The notes beneath the pieces were generated by a model that worked only from the letters and a program-made list of their open reading frames with translations, ran no database searches and was not told the DNA's origin. A stretch of DNA of 57,166 bases from an uncultured Pseudomonadales bacterium (GTDB taxonomy: Bacteria > Pseudomonadota > Gammaproteobacteria > Pseudomonadales > Azotimanducaceae): contig CAJJAX010000034.1 of NCBI GenBank assembly GCA_905182155.1, forward strand, positions 1-57,166. Direction: 5' to 3'. The position numbers were made by a program, and so were the translations under genes. Shown here in pieces: positions 55,998-57,166 of the stretch; the stretch's first letter is position 1, and every line of letters begins with the position of its first letter.

Positions 55998-56025
55998 AAA
56001 AAAGCGGGCTAAAGCCCGCTTTTTT
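55998..56025. terminator. Strong rho-independent terminator
   Basis: AAAAAAGCGGGC-TAAA-GCCCGCTTTTTT is a perfect hairpin with a GC-rich core (six G-C/C-G pairs), four-base loop and A/T runs on both sides, so it can work in either direction. It ends the plus-strand run that starts at 50297 and separates it from the molybdopterin oxidoreductase. Confidence 0.92.
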
Positions 56026-56251
56026 ATATCCGAAGCCTAACAGCGATTTCACCAGTAAAAGCTAGCCCGTGAGCCTAAACACTCACAATCTAAAGGACCG
56101 CATCAATTGCCGATAAAATAATAAAAAAATCAGCATTGACTGTTTTTAGCGATATTCGATACTCTTGAGGAACCCCATGCACGCCTTACCATTATTCTCG
56201 TGCCAGTGAACGCTGAAGAATTCGCATCCAGCATGGATAGGAGACGCCATT

Positions 56252-57166
56252 ATGAGCAAAACCACTCACAAAACTTTTTGTCGATTTTGCCATGCTTACT
56301 GCGCCATTGAAGTGGATGTCGAAAACGGCAAGCCCATTACAGTACGCGGCGATGCCTCAGACCCGGTTTACGGGGGTTATACCTGTATAAAAGGCCGGCA
56401 GCTTCCAGAACAACACACAACGCCGAAGGGCGTGCGGGAGACGCTCAAAAAACAGGCCAGCGGTGATTTCAAGCCGATTTCAGTTCACACGGCTATGGAT
56501 GAAATCGCTGAAAAAATTCAGCAGATTATTGCCGAACACGGACCTCGAAGTGTTGCAACCTACGTCGGCTCTTTTGGCTATCAAAACTCTGCCGCAATCC
56601 ATGTGGCGAAGGCTTGGCAATCAGAGCGTCGGCCTCCCCAAGTTATTACACCTCGGTCACCATCGATCAGCCCAGTCGAAAAATAGCACAATCACAGTTC
56701 GGCAGTTGGTCAGGTGGCACGCACGCCTTCACCGGGGCCGACGTCTGCATGATGATCGGCAACAATCCCGTGGTCTCCATGTACACCCAGTTCGGAGGCC
56801 CACCGCCCTTTAGCCCCTATGCCCGAATTCGCGACGAAATGAAAAAGGGGATGAAGGTCATTGTGGTGGATCCACGCCAAAGTGAGGTCGCCAACCGAGC
56901 GACCCTGCACCTACAAGTTACGCCCGCCGAGGACCCAACCTTACTCTCCGCGATGATCCGCTATATTGTGAAAGAAAACCTGCATGATGCGGCTTTTTGC
57001 GAGCAGCACGTTGAAAATTTTGCTGAACTGACCGCGCTGGTTGAGCCTTTTACACCGGACTATGCCGCCGAGCGGTGTGGCGTTGCGGCCGACGACATCA
57101 TGCAAGCCGCGCAGATCTTCGGCGACGCAAAGCGCGGGGTTGCGGTGAGCGGCACCGGACCCAATA
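56252..57166 (+). CDS. Molybdopterin oxidoreductase, N-terminal part (one frameshift, runs off the window)
   Basis: The large subunit of a Mo/W-bis-MGD enzyme (DMSO reductase family). The [4Fe-4S] cysteines are C-x2-C-x3-C in FCRFCHAYCAIEV, with a fourth in GGYTCIKGRQLP. The frame changes near 56628. The next frame gives FTGADVCMMIGNNPVVSMY, KKGMKVIVVDPRQSEVANRA and AAERCGVAADDIMQAA, all typical of the family. The exact enzyme (formate, thiosulfate or other substrate) is not clear. No Tat signal is visible at the start (MSKTTHKTFCRFCH), so this portion looks cytoplasmic. The ribosome site is AGGAGACGCC before ATG 56252. It continues past 57166. Confidence 0.88.

Noticed and set aside
1..57166. 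A genetic code with UGA as tryptophan
   Set aside because: Intact genes throughout use TGG for Trp and TGA as a normal stop.

Overview
The window looks like a gammaproteobacterial chromosome from an aerobic, lipid- and acyl-CoA-degrading heterotroph, probably marine or environmental. The evidence is a FabY-type beta-ketoacyl synthase (Pseudomonas-like), SlyX, a holD-rimI pair next to prfC (these lie near each other in E. coli too), a PilT-like PilU ATPase, and moderate GC content. Many genes carry single-base frameshifts, usually one base missing from a short homopolymer, so the sequence itself (assembly or reads) is suspect at those points. I annotate such genes as single interrupted genes and say where the frame changes.

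Layout. 1-9.1 kb: housekeeping genes (the tail of an unknown gene, a badly interrupted valS, a cold-shock gene, a PIG3-like quinone reductase, slyX, hisF, hisH, a Bacteroidota-type purM, and pilU with an EF-hand-like tail). 9.1-21 kb: fatty acid and central carbon metabolism (a LysR regulator, a giant one-chain acyl-CoA carboxylase, class I fumarase, a MaoC hydratase, a thiolase, fabY). 21-23.7 kb: prfC, rimI, holD. 23.7-29.7 kb: a six-gene minus-strand operon (TetR, LolA-like protein, two FtsX-like permeases, LolD-like ATPase, outer-membrane beta-barrel) that looks like a dedicated envelope lipid or lipoprotein export system. 29.9-31.0 kb: a two-domain AhpD-like protein whose second redox motif reads Cys-x-x-UGA, a strong selenoprotein candidate.

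31-41.8 kb: transport and acyl-CoA catabolism: an MFS carrier, an FBP-domain zinc protein, a crotonase, a valine/isobutyrate pathway run (acyl-CoA dehydrogenase, enoyl-CoA hydratase, 3-hydroxyisobutyryl-CoA hydrolase, 3-hydroxyisobutyrate dehydrogenase), a pair of acyl-CoA dehydrogenases, an SDR and a DUF1330 protein. 41.8-47.6 kb: an aco-type 2-oxo acid dehydrogenase operon (acoA-acoB-acoX-acoC-lpd). 48-55.4 kb: an apparently uncharacterised catabolic cluster with a TetR regulator, two ThuA-like proteins, three SDRs, an LLM flavin oxidoreductase, two small ABM-like proteins and a limonene-epoxide-hydrolase-like protein, with a 24-bp triple repeat in front of its main run. 55.4-57.2 kb: a decayed TonB-dependent receptor tail, a strong terminator, and the start of a molybdopterin oxidoreductase that runs off the end.

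The most interesting items are the UGA-containing AhpD-like gene with a hairpin just after the UGA, the single-polypeptide carboxylase with alpha-beta-BC-BCCP order, the PilU with a canonical EF-hand loop, the TetR/Lol-like export operon, and the ThuA/SDR/LLM cluster. No tRNA, rRNA, CRISPR array or insertion sequence was recognised.
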